64,000 bases of DNA from Lachnospiraceae bacterium (GTDB taxonomy: Bacteria > Bacillota > Clostridia > Lachnospirales > Lachnospiraceae): assembly GCA_017623215.1 (NCBI GenBank), contig JAGAPO010000020.1, positions 48,721-112,720 on the forward strand, written 5' to 3'. Below the pieces are notes generated by a model. The model was not told where the DNA came from. It made no database searches and saw only the letters and a program-made list of their open reading frames with translations. This document shows, piece after piece, positions 46,150 to 54,864 of this stretch (the first letter of the stretch is position 1; every line of letters begins with the position of its first letter). The position numbers and the translations under genes were made by a program.

Positions 46150-46178
46150 TTTTCAATGACAGGAAAATGTGGTATTTT
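46150..46178 (+). promoter_or_regulatory. Probable promoter of the glnN leader
   Basis: TTTTCA (46150-46155) and TATTTT (46173-46178) with a 17-bp spacer. The -35 is weak. The transcript would begin near 46185, directly at the first leader hairpin. Confidence 0.4.
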
Positions 46179-46183
46179 ACGTA

Positions 46184-46241
46184 TAGACGAAGGGAATTCG
46201 TTCAGAACAAAGGTGTTCTCATTGCTTGAGGACACCTTTTT
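46184..46241 (+). promoter_or_regulatory. Two-hairpin leader with terminator before glnN
   Basis: Hairpin 1 ACGAA-loop-TTCGT, then a 10-nt linker, then hairpin 2, AAAGGTGTTCTC pairing with GAGGACACCTTT (46209-46239) and ending in TTTTT. If the closing A-T pairs open, both loops start with A and have G at position 4 (AGGGAAT, ATTGCTT), as in leaders bound by ANTAR antiterminators, though those loops have six bases. Attenuation of glutamine synthetase is plausible. Confidence 0.5.
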
Positions 46242-46254
46242 CAGCATACGAATA

Positions 46255-46305
46255 ATGGGCCCGGACTTCCGGCCTGCTGAATAGGGATTCAGCAGGGGAA
46301 CCCAT
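46255..46305 (+). promoter_or_regulatory. Possible three-way-junction RNA element before glnN
   Basis: ATGGG (46255-46259) pairs with CCCAT (46301-46305), enclosing CCGG-ACTT-CCGG and a perfect 10-bp stem CCTGCTGAAT-AGGG-ATTCAGCAGG (46273-46296). The element ends 16 nt before the AAGGAG of glnN. Possible translational control; not matched to a named riboswitch. Confidence 0.4.
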
Positions 46306-46335
46306 AAGAATATGAGTTGGAAGGAGATTGTTAAC

Positions 46336-48444
46336 ATGGCAGAGAAATTAACAGATATCTTTGGAATTGATGTGTTTGATGAAAGCACCATGGCAGAGCG
46401 CCTGCCGAAGAAGACATTTGCGGCATTAAAGAAGACGATTGAGAACGGAGAGGATCTGGATCCTCAGGTTGCCGATGTTGTTGCGAATGCGATGAAGGAC
46501 TGGGCTATTGAAAGAGGAGCTACCCATTATACACACTGGTTCCAGCCAATGACCGGAATTACGGCAGAGAAGCATGACTCCTTCATAACCCCGGTATCCG
46601 GCGGCAAGATTTTAATGGAGTTCTCCGGAAAAGAGCTGATTAAGGGTGAGCCGGACGCATCCTCGTTCCCTTCGGGCGGTCTGCGTGCGACCTTTGAGGC
46701 AAGAGGCTATACAGCATGGGATTGTACCTCGCCGGCGTTCCTGAGAGAAGATGCGGCGGGGGTTACCCTTTGCATTCCTACCGCGTTCTGCTCCTATACG
46801 GGAGAAGCGCTGGATAAGAAGACGCCGCTGCTGCGTTCCATGGAAGCACTGAGCAAGCAGGCAACCCGTATTGTACATCTGTTTGGTGACAAGGAAGTAA
46901 CCCAGGTTACCTGCTCGGTTGGACCGGAGCAGGAATATTTCCTGATTGATAAAGCAAAGTATCTGCAGAGAGACGACTTAATCTTTACCGGACGTACCTT
47001 ATTTGGTGCAATGCCTCCGAAGGGCCAGGAGATGGACGATCATTATTTCGGAAGCATCAAGGAGAGAATCGCCTCCTTTATGAAAGAACTGAACACAGAG
47101 CTGTGGAAGCTTGGCGTGCTTGCAAAGACTCAGCATAACGAGGTTGCACCCGCTCAGCATGAACTGGCTCCGATTTATGCGACTGCCAATATCGCTTCCG
47201 ACCACAATCAGCTGGTTATGGAATGCATGAAGAAGGTTGCAAACCGTCACGGCCTGACCTGTCTGCTTCACGAGAAGCCGTTTGCAGGTGTAAATGGTTC
47301 CGGTAAGCATAATAACTGGTCCATCGTAACCAACACGGGTAAGAATCTTCTGGATCCCGGAAAGACACCGCACGAGAACATTCAGTTCCTGTTATTCCTT
47401 TCCGCAGTCTTAAAGGCAGTTGATGAGAATGCAGCACTGTTAAGAATGTCCGCATCCGTTCCTGGCAACGATCACAGACTTGGAGCGAATGAGGCACCTC
47501 CCGCAATTATCTCCGTATTCGTCGGTGAGCAGCTGGAAGATGTGCTGGCGCAGCTGATCGAGACGGGAGAAGCAACAAGAAGTAAGCAGGGCGGTAAGCT
47601 GAATATCGGCGTACATACGCTTCCGGAGCTGAAGAAGGATGCGACCGACAGAAACCGTACTTCGCCGTTCGCATTTACGGGCAACAAGTTCGAGTTCCGT
47701 ATGGTAGCTTCTTCGATGTCTATTGCAGGTGTTAATACAACATTGAATACGATTGTTGCGGATGTACTGGGAGAGATGGCTGATGAACTTGAGAAGGCAG
47801 AGGATTTCGATCTGGCTGTTCATGATTTGATTAAGAAGACGGTCACCGAGCATCAGAGAATCGTATTCAACGGCAACGGCTACTCCGATGCATGGGTAGA
47901 GGAAGCGGAGAGAAGAGGTCTTCCGAACCTGAAGTCCATGGTAGATGCAATTCCTGCTCTTATCGATGAGAAGACGATTACGATGTTCGAGAGACAGCAC
48001 GTTCTTAACGGAGTAGAGCTTCACTCCCGTGCGGAGATTAACTATGAACTGTACTCCAAGGCAATTAATATTGAAGCAAAGACCATGATTGACATGGTTT
48101 CCAAGAAGTATATTCCGGCGGTTATCCGTTACACCAAGAGCCTTGCAGATTCCATCAACGCTGTAAAGGCGGCGGTTCCGGAGGCTGATATCAGCGTGCA
48201 GGCAGAGCTTCTGACCAAGTCCTCTATGCTGTTAGCATCCGCAAAGGCAGCATTAAAGAAGCTCCAGGAATGCGTTGCAGAAGCAGCTGCTAAGGAAGAG
48301 GGTAAGGAAGCGGCTGTATACTTCAAGGATGTTGTATTCCCGGCAATGGGTGAGTTAAGAGCGCCTATTGATGAGCTCGAGCTGATTGTGGATAAGGAAC
48401 TGTGGCCGGTACCGACCTACGGCGATCTGTTATTTGAGGTATGA
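46336..48444 (+). CDS. glnN: Glutamine synthetase type III (GlnN)
   Basis: 702 aa, the large GSIII type. It condenses ammonia and glutamate to glutamine with ATP in the cytosol. The catalytic region reads [38 protein letters not shown] and [13 protein letters not shown], with Glu and His metal ligands typical of the family. The C-terminal region ([21 protein letters not shown]) is the GSIII-specific helical extension. ATG at 46336 follows GGAAGGAG. Two structured elements in the leader suggest nitrogen-dependent control. Confidence 0.95.
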   Translation: MAEKLTDIFGIDVFDESTMAERLPKKTFAALKKTIENGEDLDPQVADVVANAMKDWAIERGATHYTHWFQPMTGITAEKHDSFITPVSGGKILMEFSGKELIKGEPDASSFPSGGLRATFEARGYTAWDCTSPAFLREDAAGVTLCIPTAFCSYTGEALDKKTPLLRSMEALSKQATRIVHLFGDKEVTQVTCSVGPEQEYFLIDKAKYLQRDDLIFTGRTLFGAMPPKGQEMDDHYFGSIKERIASFMKELNTELWKLGVLAKTQHNEVAPAQHELAPIYATANIASDHNQLVMECMKKVANRHGLTCLLHEKPFAGVNGSGKHNNWSIVTNTGKNLLDPGKTPHENIQFLLFLSAVLKAVDENAALLRMSASVPGNDHRLGANEAPPAIISVFVGEQLEDVLAQLIETGEATRSKQGGKLNIGVHTLPELKKDATDRNRTSPFAFTGNKFEFRMVASSMSIAGVNTTLNTIVADVLGEMADELEKAEDFDLAVHDLIKKTVTEHQRIVFNGNGYSDAWVEEAERRGLPNLKSMVDAIPALIDEKTITMFERQHVLNGVELHSRAEINYELYSKAINIEAKTMIDMVSKKYIPAVIRYTKSLADSINAVKAAVPEADISVQAELLTKSSMLLASAKAALKKLQECVAEAAAKEEGKEAAVYFKDVVFPAMGELRAPIDELELIVDKELWPVPTYGDLLFEV

Positions 48445-48523
48445 TGAGCTCGGAAGATTGATGCTTTGGCATCTTCCATAGAATAAGAAGAACGCAGTCT
48501 TGAAAATAGCAGCGTTTGGATAA

Positions 48524-48577
48524 GAAAGGGGTGGCGGCTCCGATGGACATAAGTCTGTCGGAGGCGCCGCCCCTTTC
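48524..48577 (+). terminator. Long hairpin, probable glnN terminator
   Basis: AAAGGGGTGGCGGCTCCGA pairs with TCGGAGGCGCCGCCCCTTT over about 18 bp, one mismatch. The T run is short (TTT-CC-T). Confidence 0.6.
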
Positions 48578-48628
48578 CTGACTCATTCGTACAAAAAGAA
48601 AGCAGCAGGGACAAGAGGCGGAAAGTGC

Positions 48629-48657
48629 TTGACTCCGGAATGAAATAATGATAAAAT
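48629..48657 (+). promoter_or_regulatory. Promoter of the TetR-ABC operon
   Basis: TTGACT (48629-48634) and TAAAAT (48652-48657), 17-bp spacer. A TetR operator could lie in the downstream AT-rich palindromic stretch near 48663-48688, but I see no perfect dyad. Confidence 0.7.
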
Positions 48658-48717
48658 AGCAATAGATATATAACGTATGTTATATTAAATGCCGTTCATT
48701 TGAGAGGAGGAATTTTC

Positions 48718-49374
48718 GTGCCGTCCAAAGTGAGAATTACAAAAGAAGCGATCATCGACGCGTCGATGAATCTGGTTCGGGAGGAAGGGGCGAATGCGTT
48801 GAATGCGCGCGGGGTTGCGGGAAGACTTGGCTGTTCCACTCAGCCGATTTTCAGTAATTACGCCGTGATGGAGGAATTGCGGAGCGATGTGATAAAGGCC
48901 GCAGAGCGATTATACCGGGAATATCAGGAGAGGGATATGGCAAAGGAGGCATATCCACCCTATAAAGCAAGCGGAATGGCCTATATTCGATTTGCCAGAG
49001 AGGAAAAAGAACTGTTCAAGCTTTTGTTCATGCGGGATCGCTCGAACGAGAAGATAGCGGAGAGAAAAGAAGAGATAGAAGACCTTATTCGATTGATTTC
49101 AAGAAATGCAGGCTTAAGCGAAGAAGAGGCGTACCGATTCCATATTGAGATGTGGCTTTTTGTTCATGGAATTGCGGTCATGGCTGCGACATCATATCTG
49201 GAATGGGATCCAGAGACAATAAGCGGAATTCTGACCGATGCGTATGAAGGCTTAAAGGCAAGGTTTCAAATTCGAAAGGCATCACCATTCACAGGAACAA
49301 CTGACAGCAGTATGGAGGATGGCAAATGGACCCGGCCGCTTTCGGCCAGGAAGGAGAAGAAAGAACAGATATGA
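48718..49374 (+). CDS. TetR/AcrR-family regulator
   Basis: 218 aa. The N-terminal helix-turn-helix reads ITKEAIIDASMNLVREEG then NARGVAGRLGCSTQPIFSNYAVMEEL. The C-terminal ligand domain is helical. GTG at 48718 is chosen because GAGAGGAGG lies 7 nt upstream; the longer TTG at 48700 overlaps that site. Its stop overlaps the ABC gene by 4 nt, so it probably controls its own operon, the following exporter. Confidence 0.88.
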   Translation: MPSKVRITKEAIIDASMNLVREEGANALNARGVAGRLGCSTQPIFSNYAVMEELRSDVIKAAERLYREYQERDMAKEAYPPYKASGMAYIRFAREEKELFKLLFMRDRSNEKIAERKEEIEDLIRLISRNAGLSEEEAYRFHIEMWLFVHGIAVMAATSYLEWDPETISGILTDAYEGLKARFQIRKASPFTGTTDSSMEDGKWTRPLSARKEKKEQI

Positions 49375-50102
49375 AAGAAGCAATGATACTGAGAAATCTT
49401 ACAAAACGTTACAAGGATGTCACAGCAGTGAACGAACTTACCCTTTCCATTTATGAAGGAGAATTATTTGCATTGCTTGGAGTCAACGGTGCCGGAAAGA
49501 CGACAACGATTAAGATGCTGTCCTGTCTGACCGAACCGACGAGCGGGGATGCGCTGCTGAAAGGACGCAGCATCCTGACTGACAAAGACAAGGTGAAGAG
49601 CATTATTGCGGTGTCTCCTCAGGAGACTGCGGTTGCGCCGAATTTAAGTGTAAGGGAGAATCTAAAGTTGATGGCCGGAGTTCATGGCTTTTCGCAGGCG
49701 GAGATAAGGGAAAAGACCAATGCAGTGATACGCCGTTTCGGACTGGAGGAAATTGCCGAAAGACGTGCGAAAAAGCTTTCCGGCGGCTGGCAGAGAAGGC
49801 TCAGCATTGCAATGGCATTGATTTCAGAGCCGGAGATTCTGTTCTTAGATGAGCCGACGCTTGGATTGGATGTCCTTGCAAGAAGTGAATTATGGGACAT
49901 GATCCGGGAACTGAAAGGAAAGATTACAATTATTTTGACGACGCACTATATGGAGGAGGCGGAAGCTCTGTCAGATCGAATTGCTATCATGAAGGGCGGT
50001 GCCCTTCTATGCACGGGAACCGCACAGGAGATAAAAGAAAAAGCAGGAACGGACAAATTCGAAGAGGCTTTTATTCGTGTAGTGAAAGGAGAGACGATAT
50101 GA
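49371..50102 (+). CDS. ABC transporter ATP-binding protein (ABC-2 type)
   Basis: 243 aa. Walker A LLGVNGAGKTTTIKML, Q-loop region, signature LSGGWQRRLSIAMAL, Walker B ILFLDEPTLGLD, H-loop ILTTHYMEEAEAL. This is the DrrA/CcmA-like group that energises ABC-2 drug or lipid exporters. AAGGAGAAG precedes the start. ATGA overlaps at both ends link it to the regulator and the permease. Confidence 0.93.
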   Translation: MKEAMILRNLTKRYKDVTAVNELTLSIYEGELFALLGVNGAGKTTTIKMLSCLTEPTSGDALLKGRSILTDKDKVKSIIAVSPQETAVAPNLSVRENLKLMAGVHGFSQAEIREKTNAVIRRFGLEEIAERRAKKLSGGWQRRLSIAMALISEPEILFLDEPTLGLDVLARSELWDMIRELKGKITIILTTHYMEEAEALSDRIAIMKGGALLCTGTAQEIKEKAGTDKFEEAFIRVVKGETI

Positions 50103-50830
50103 GAATGACGGTATTTGCAAAGCGGAATACTAAGGAGATTCTTCGCGATCCATTGAATATTATGTTCGGTCTTGGATTCCCGCTGGTCGTACTCGGACTG
50201 TTAACCGCGATTCAGACCAGTATTCCGGTGAATCTATTTGAACTGGATCAGCTGACGCCGGGAATTGTGGTGTTCGGGCTGTCGTTCCTCACGCTGTTCG
50301 CGGCGCAGCTAATCGCAAAAGATCGGACGGGAGCGCTGCTGACGCGTCTGCTTACAACACCCTTAAAGCCGGCCGATTATATCCTTGGCTATCTGCTGCC
50401 CGTGCTTCCGATTGCACTGGCACAGGGACTCATCTGCTATCTTGCGGCAGGCGTATTGGGGCTCGGACTTGGAAGCAGTCTGATTGGAGCTGTTCTGATA
50501 CTCATTATTATCGCGCCGTTCTTCATTGGACTCGGACTCTTATGCGGAAGCATCTTTAATGATAAGCAGGTAGGCGGAATCTGCGGTGCGCTTCTGACGA
50601 ATGTAAGCGCGTGGCTGTCCGGAACCTGGTTCGATCTGGAACTTGTTGGCGGCGCATTTAAGCAAATTGCGTATTTGCTTCCGTACGTTCACGCGGTTGA
50701 ACTGGAGCGGGCGGTGTTAGCAGGAGATTGGAGCGGAATCTTTCCGCATATCTGGTGGGTGCTTGGATACGATGCGGCTATTTTGAGCGCTGCAATCTTC
50801 GCCTTTATGAAAATGCGGAAGAAAGTCTGA
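50099..50830 (+). CDS. ABC-2 type permease
   Basis: 243 aa with six hydrophobic segments: FGLGFPLVVLGLLTAI, IVVFGLSFLTLFAAQLI, ILGYLLPVLPIALAQGLIC, ILIIIAPFFIGLGLLCG, then the segment around ALLTNVSAWLSG and a C-terminal helix. It follows the ATPase with an ATGA overlap. It forms the membrane part of a TetR-controlled exporter of unknown substrate. Confidence 0.88.
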   Translation: MRMTVFAKRNTKEILRDPLNIMFGLGFPLVVLGLLTAIQTSIPVNLFELDQLTPGIVVFGLSFLTLFAAQLIAKDRTGALLTRLLTTPLKPADYILGYLLPVLPIALAQGLICYLAAGVLGLGLGSSLIGAVLILIIIAPFFIGLGLLCGSIFNDKQVGGICGALLTNVSAWLSGTWFDLELVGGAFKQIAYLLPYVHAVELERAVLAGDWSGIFPHIWWVLGYDAAILSAAIFAFMKMRKKV

Positions 50831-50900
50831 TGGAGTATAACGTTCTTCCCCTTATTCCGGCAGAGTCTCATCAGGCGCGCCTGAATCTGACACAAAAACA

Positions 50901-50977
50901 GCCCAGCAGGCAGATATCCATTCAGGACTCGACATTCCAAACGAGGCGATGTCCCGAACGAATATTGCCTGCTGGGC
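50901..50977 (+). terminator. Wide inverted repeat after the permease gene
   Basis: GCCCAGCAGGCA (50901-50912) pairs with TGCCTGCTGGGC (50966-50977) around a 53-nt loop, followed by GTTTGTTCG. It could end transcription from the plus strand and insulate the convergent gene. Confidence 0.45.
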
Positions 50978-51025
50978 GTTTGTTCGTCAAAAGACCAGTG
51001 CTGAGAACTGCTGTATTAAGTGTGT

Positions 51026-52504
51026 TTAATGATACAGCGAATTCGATTCATACTTTGCCTCAGAAGTCAGATTTACCTTCAGCTTCTTAAAGGTCTTTAC
51101 ATCAATATCCGAAAGCATAACCGAGGTATGAACCTGGCAGCCTGCGAGATGGGGAAGCTGCTCCAGCGCTCGCTGCGCATAGGGATTCGTATTGGTGCTC
51201 ATCGAAAGAGCAATCAGAACCTCGTCCGTATGCAGCCTTGGATTGCGGCTTCCAAGAAACTGAATCTTTAAGCGCTGAATCGGCTCGATCGCAGCAGGAG
51301 AGATCACATGCGTCTCGTGATCAATCCCGGCCAGATGCTTCAATGCATTCAAAAGCAGAGCGGCGGAAGCGCCAAGCAGAGAGCTTGTCTTACCGGTAAC
51401 AATCGTGCCGTCCGCAAGCTCCATTGCGGCTGCGGGAGACTGCAGTCTAAAGGCAAGTTCATTCGCTGCCGTCGTAACCCTGCGATCCGCGGTTGAGATT
51501 CCAGCCTGCTTCATTAAAAGCTCAATCTTATAGATCGGGTCATGGCCCGCCTTACCTTTCGCCAGATCAGTGAGCGCCTGATAATAGCGGCGGATAATCT
51601 CCTGACGGGACGCTTCCTTGCAGACCTCATCATCAATAATGCAGTTGCCGGCCATATTCACTCCCATATCCGTCGGAGACTTGTATGGATTCGTGTGAAA
51701 TATCTGTTCAAAGATTGCAGACAGAACAGGGAAAATCTCAATATCGCGGTTGTAGTTCACCGTCGTAATTCCATACGCTTCCAGATGGAACGGGTCGATC
51801 ATGTTCACATCGTTCAGATCAGCGGTCGCCGCTTCATAGGCAAGGTTAATTGGATGCTTAAGCGGAATATTCCAGATCGGGAAAGTTTCGAACTTTGCGT
51901 ATCCCGCGTTAATTCCGCGCTTATGCTCGTGGTAGAGCTGAGAGAGGCAGGTGGCCATCTTGCCGCTTCCGGGACCAGGAGCAGTGATAACGACCAGAGG
52001 CCTTGTTGTCTCAATATAGTCATTCTTACCATATCCGTTATCGCTTAAAATCAGCGGGATATTGGTAGGATAGCCTTCGATCAGATAATGGACGTATACG
52101 CGTAAGCCGCAGTTCTCGAGCTTTGCCTTGAAGATCATGGCACTCTCCTGACCGGAGAACTGCGTGATGACAACGCTGCCGACATACAGACCGCGGCTGC
52201 GGAAAGAGTCGATCAGACGAAGCACATCGGAATCATAGGTGATTCCAAGGTCTCCGCGAACCTTGTTCTTTTCAATATCGGAAGCGCTGATAACAATCAC
52301 GAGCTCTGCCTGGTCCGACAGCTTCATCAGAAGCCGAAGCTTGCTGTCCGGTTCAAAGCCCGGGAGCACTCGGGAGGCGTGGTAATCGTCAAACAGCTTT
52401 CCGCCGAATTCCAGATAGAGTTTGTTATCAAATGCATTAATACGATCCATAATATGTTCGGACTGCATTTTCAGATATTTCTGATTATCAAAACCGATCT
52501 TCAT
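51026..52504 (-). CDS. DUF1846 family protein
   Basis: 492 aa, close to the usual DUF1846 length, starting MKIGFDNQKYLKMQSEHI. The segment VITAPGPGSGKMATCLSQLYHEH near residue 170 resembles a P-loop. Further family-like stretches are NCIIDDEVCKEASRQEIIRRYYQA and VLIALSMSTNTNPYAQ. Members are conserved in Firmicutes, and structures exist, but the function is unknown. AGGAAAAC lies before the ATG. Confidence 0.85.
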   Translation of the reverse strand: MKIGFDNQKYLKMQSEHIMDRINAFDNKLYLEFGGKLFDDYHASRVLPGFEPDSKLRLLMKLSDQAELVIVISASDIEKNKVRGDLGITYDSDVLRLIDSFRSRGLYVGSVVITQFSGQESAMIFKAKLENCGLRVYVHYLIEGYPTNIPLILSDNGYGKNDYIETTRPLVVITAPGPGSGKMATCLSQLYHEHKRGINAGYAKFETFPIWNIPLKHPINLAYEAATADLNDVNMIDPFHLEAYGITTVNYNRDIEIFPVLSAIFEQIFHTNPYKSPTDMGVNMAGNCIIDDEVCKEASRQEIIRRYYQALTDLAKGKAGHDPIYKIELLMKQAGISTADRRVTTAANELAFRLQSPAAAMELADGTIVTGKTSSLLGASAALLLNALKHLAGIDHETHVISPAAIEPIQRLKIQFLGSRNPRLHTDEVLIALSMSTNTNPYAQRALEQLPHLAGCQVHTSVMLSDIDVKTFKKLKVNLTSEAKYESNSLYH

Positions 52505-52553
52505 GTTTTCCTCGCATTCTGCCGTCTTATCGCGGCTCTAAAATCAATTTCTA

Positions 52554-52582
52554 ATTATATCATAGGTGAGACTGTTTTTCAA
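52554..52582 (-). promoter_or_regulatory. Promoter of the DUF1846 gene
   Basis: On the reverse strand, TTGAAA (52582-52577) and TATAAT (52559-52554), 17-bp spacer. Confidence 0.7.
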
Positions 52583-52625
52583 GGAAGAGAATATGAGTTT
52601 TTTGATGAAAATTAGGAGCTTATGA

Positions 52626-52831
52626 TTGAAGGAAGCTGGAAAATATAGTAAAATATGTCTGAAAAGGAATAATAGATAGGGAATCGGGCAATCAAAGACA
52701 CGAAGGCAGGTGCCTGCGATTCGGGAAGGAAGCAAAGGGGAAGGAAGGATCCGGGAGGATGTAAGGTTATGCGGAATAATTGAGGATAAAATGAAAAAAG
52801 TGCTTGCAAATTTATAAAACTTCTGTAGAAT
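52626..52831 (+). promoter_or_regulatory. Two candidate promoters before the ABC-F gene
   Basis: TTGAAG and TAAAAT at 52626-52654 (17-bp spacer), and TTGCAA and TAGAAT at 52804-52831 (16-bp spacer). The long region between the DUF1846 start and the ABC-F start (about 470 bp) holds no other supported gene. A GTG-led frame of 26 codons at 52840-52920 could be a leader peptide, but evidence is weak. Confidence 0.45.
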
Positions 52832-52976
52832 AGAAAGAAGTGGTGCCGTCAAGGGCGGCTCCGAATAAGACTTGCGAAGACGATAACAGAGAATTATCCG
52901 ATAGGAAGTTCCTGTCATAAAAAGAGCGTGCAATGAAAGAATGAGCCGCACAGGCTGCGGTAGAATGGGAGGAATC

Positions 52977-54623
52977 ATGATTCAGGCAAGTAATGTTACC
53001 TTGAGAATTGGAAAAAGAGCCCTGTTTGAGGATGTAAATATCAAGTTTACAGAGGGCAACTGCTATGGTCTGATCGGTGCGAACGGAGCCGGAAAGTCCA
53101 CATTTTTAAAGATCCTGTCCGGTCAGATTGAGCCGACCAAGGGCGATATTATTATCAGCCCCGGCGAGAGGCTGTCCTTCTTACAGCAGGACCATTTCAA
53201 ATACGATGCATATGACGTTCTGAATACCGTAATTATGGGAAATCAGAGATTATATGACATCATGCAGGAGAAGGAAGCGATCTATGCGAAGGAGGATTTT
53301 ACCGAGGAGGACGGTATTAAGGCAAGTGAGCTGGAAGCAGAGTTCGCAACGCTGAATGGCTGGGAGGCGGAGTCTGATGCGGCTTCGCTGCTGAATGGCC
53401 TTGGAATTGAGACCGAGCTGCATGATAAGCTGATGAGCGAGTTAACCGGTCCTGAGAAGGTTAAGGTTCTGCTCGCACAGGCATTATTCGGCAATCCGGA
53501 TATTCTGCTGCTCGACGAGCCGACGAACCATCTGGATCTTGAGGCGATCAGATGGCTTGAGGAGTTCTTAATTAATTTCGAGAACACCGTTATCGTAGTA
53601 TCCCATGACCGTTATTTCCTGAATAAGGTATGTACGCAGATTGCGGATATCGATTACGGAAAGATTCAGCTGTATGCCGGCAACTACGATTTCTGGTATG
53701 AGTCCAGCCAGCTGATGATTCGTCAGATGAAGGAAGCGAACAAGAAGAAGGAAGAGAAGATCAAAGAGTTACAGGAGTTCATTCAGAGATTCTCGGCGAA
53801 CGCTTCCAAATCGAAGCAGGCGACCTCCAGAAAGAGAGCTCTCGAGAAGATTGAACTGGATGATATCAGACCTTCGAGCAGAAAGTATCCTTATATTGAT
53901 TTCCGACCGAACCGCGAGATCGGCAATGAGGTGCTAACGGTTACCAATCTTTCGAAGACCGTCGACGGGGTAAAGGTACTGGATAATGTGTCCTTTATTG
54001 TAGGAAGAGAAGATAAGATTGCGTTCGTGGGTCCGAACACCGCGGCTGCGACAACGCTGTTCAAGATTCTGACCGGCGAGATGGAGCCGGATTCGGGAAG
54101 CTATAAGTGGGGCGTTACTACAACACAGGCGTATTTCCCGAAGGATAACACAAAGGATTTTTCGGGCGATGAGATCATCGTTGACTGGCTGATGCCGTAT
54201 TCACCGGAGAAGGACGTTACCTATGTAAGAGGCTTCCTTGGACGTATGCTCTTTGCAGGTGAGGAGGGCGTGAAGCAGGTGAAGGTTCTCTCGGGCGGTG
54301 AGAGAGTCCGTGTTATGCTTTCCAAGATGATGATTATGGGAGCGAATGTGCTGTTAATGGATGAGCCGACGAACCATCTGGACATGGAATCCATTACCGC
54401 GCTGAACAATGGTCTGATTAAGTTCCCGGGCGTCGTATTATTTACTTCGATGGACCATCAGTTTATCCAGACGATTGCAAATCGTATCATCGAGTTCGTT
54501 CCGGGCGGAATGATCGATAAGATTACAACCTATGATGAATACCTCGACAGCGATATCTCCGTTCGTAAGAGACAGGTACGCACGGTAAATGAGGAGAATG
54601 AAGAAGAGTTAGAGAATGAATAA
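52977..54623 (+). CDS. ABC-F protein, YkpA/YbiT type
   Basis: 548 aa with two ATP domains and no membrane helices. Domain 1 is intact: GANGAGKST, LLLDEPTNHLD, VIVVSHDRYFL. The interdomain linker (KKKEEKIKELQEFIQRFSANASKSKQ) fits the ABC-F tRNA-contact arm. Domain 2 has GPNTAAATTLFK in place of Walker A, with no Lys, and TSMDHQF in place of TSHDHQF; its LSGGERVRVML and DEPTNHLD are normal. Such factors act at the ribosomal E site. Start 52977 follows GGGAGG; an in-frame ATG at 52941 is less likely. Confidence 0.9.
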   Translation: MIQASNVTLRIGKRALFEDVNIKFTEGNCYGLIGANGAGKSTFLKILSGQIEPTKGDIIISPGERLSFLQQDHFKYDAYDVLNTVIMGNQRLYDIMQEKEAIYAKEDFTEEDGIKASELEAEFATLNGWEAESDAASLLNGLGIETELHDKLMSELTGPEKVKVLLAQALFGNPDILLLDEPTNHLDLEAIRWLEEFLINFENTVIVVSHDRYFLNKVCTQIADIDYGKIQLYAGNYDFWYESSQLMIRQMKEANKKKEEKIKELQEFIQRFSANASKSKQATSRKRALEKIELDDIRPSSRKYPYIDFRPNREIGNEVLTVTNLSKTVDGVKVLDNVSFIVGREDKIAFVGPNTAAATTLFKILTGEMEPDSGSYKWGVTTTQAYFPKDNTKDFSGDEIIVDWLMPYSPEKDVTYVRGFLGRMLFAGEEGVKQVKVLSGGERVRVMLSKMMIMGANVLLMDEPTNHLDMESITALNNGLIKFPGVVLFTSMDHQFIQTIANRIIEFVPGGMIDKITTYDEYLDSDISVRKRQVRTVNEENEEELENE

Positions 54624-54715
54624 AGAAGAGAAACCTTCCTTTCGGAGGGCAGGTCTCATTTAAGTTCAGCGGAACAGTCCGGCTTGGAAGCAGGGATGAA
54701 AGAACAGGGAATACA

Positions 54716-54766
54716 GGGGGCATGCAGACATCAGGAATGCCGGCCCCCAGGTATTTCCTTTTTTTC
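54716..54766 (+). terminator. Probable terminator after the ABC-F gene
   Basis: GGGGGC (54716-54721) pairs with GCCCCC (54743-54748), followed after nine bases by a run of eight or nine T. Confidence 0.5.
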
Positions 54767-54775
54767 TGCCCGTCG

Positions 54776-54803
54776 TTGACTTTTGGGCGGTATATGGTAA
54801 AAT
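54776..54803 (+). promoter_or_regulatory. Promoter of the GH13-like gene
   Basis: TTGACT (54776-54781) and TAAAAT (54798-54803), 16-bp spacer. A second GGTAAAAT lies 11 bp further on. Confidence 0.65.
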
Positions 54804-54864
54804 AGACGCATGGTAAAATGGTGTTTATAAAGGGTGGAATAAAAAGAAGGAAGGCAGGTGACAT

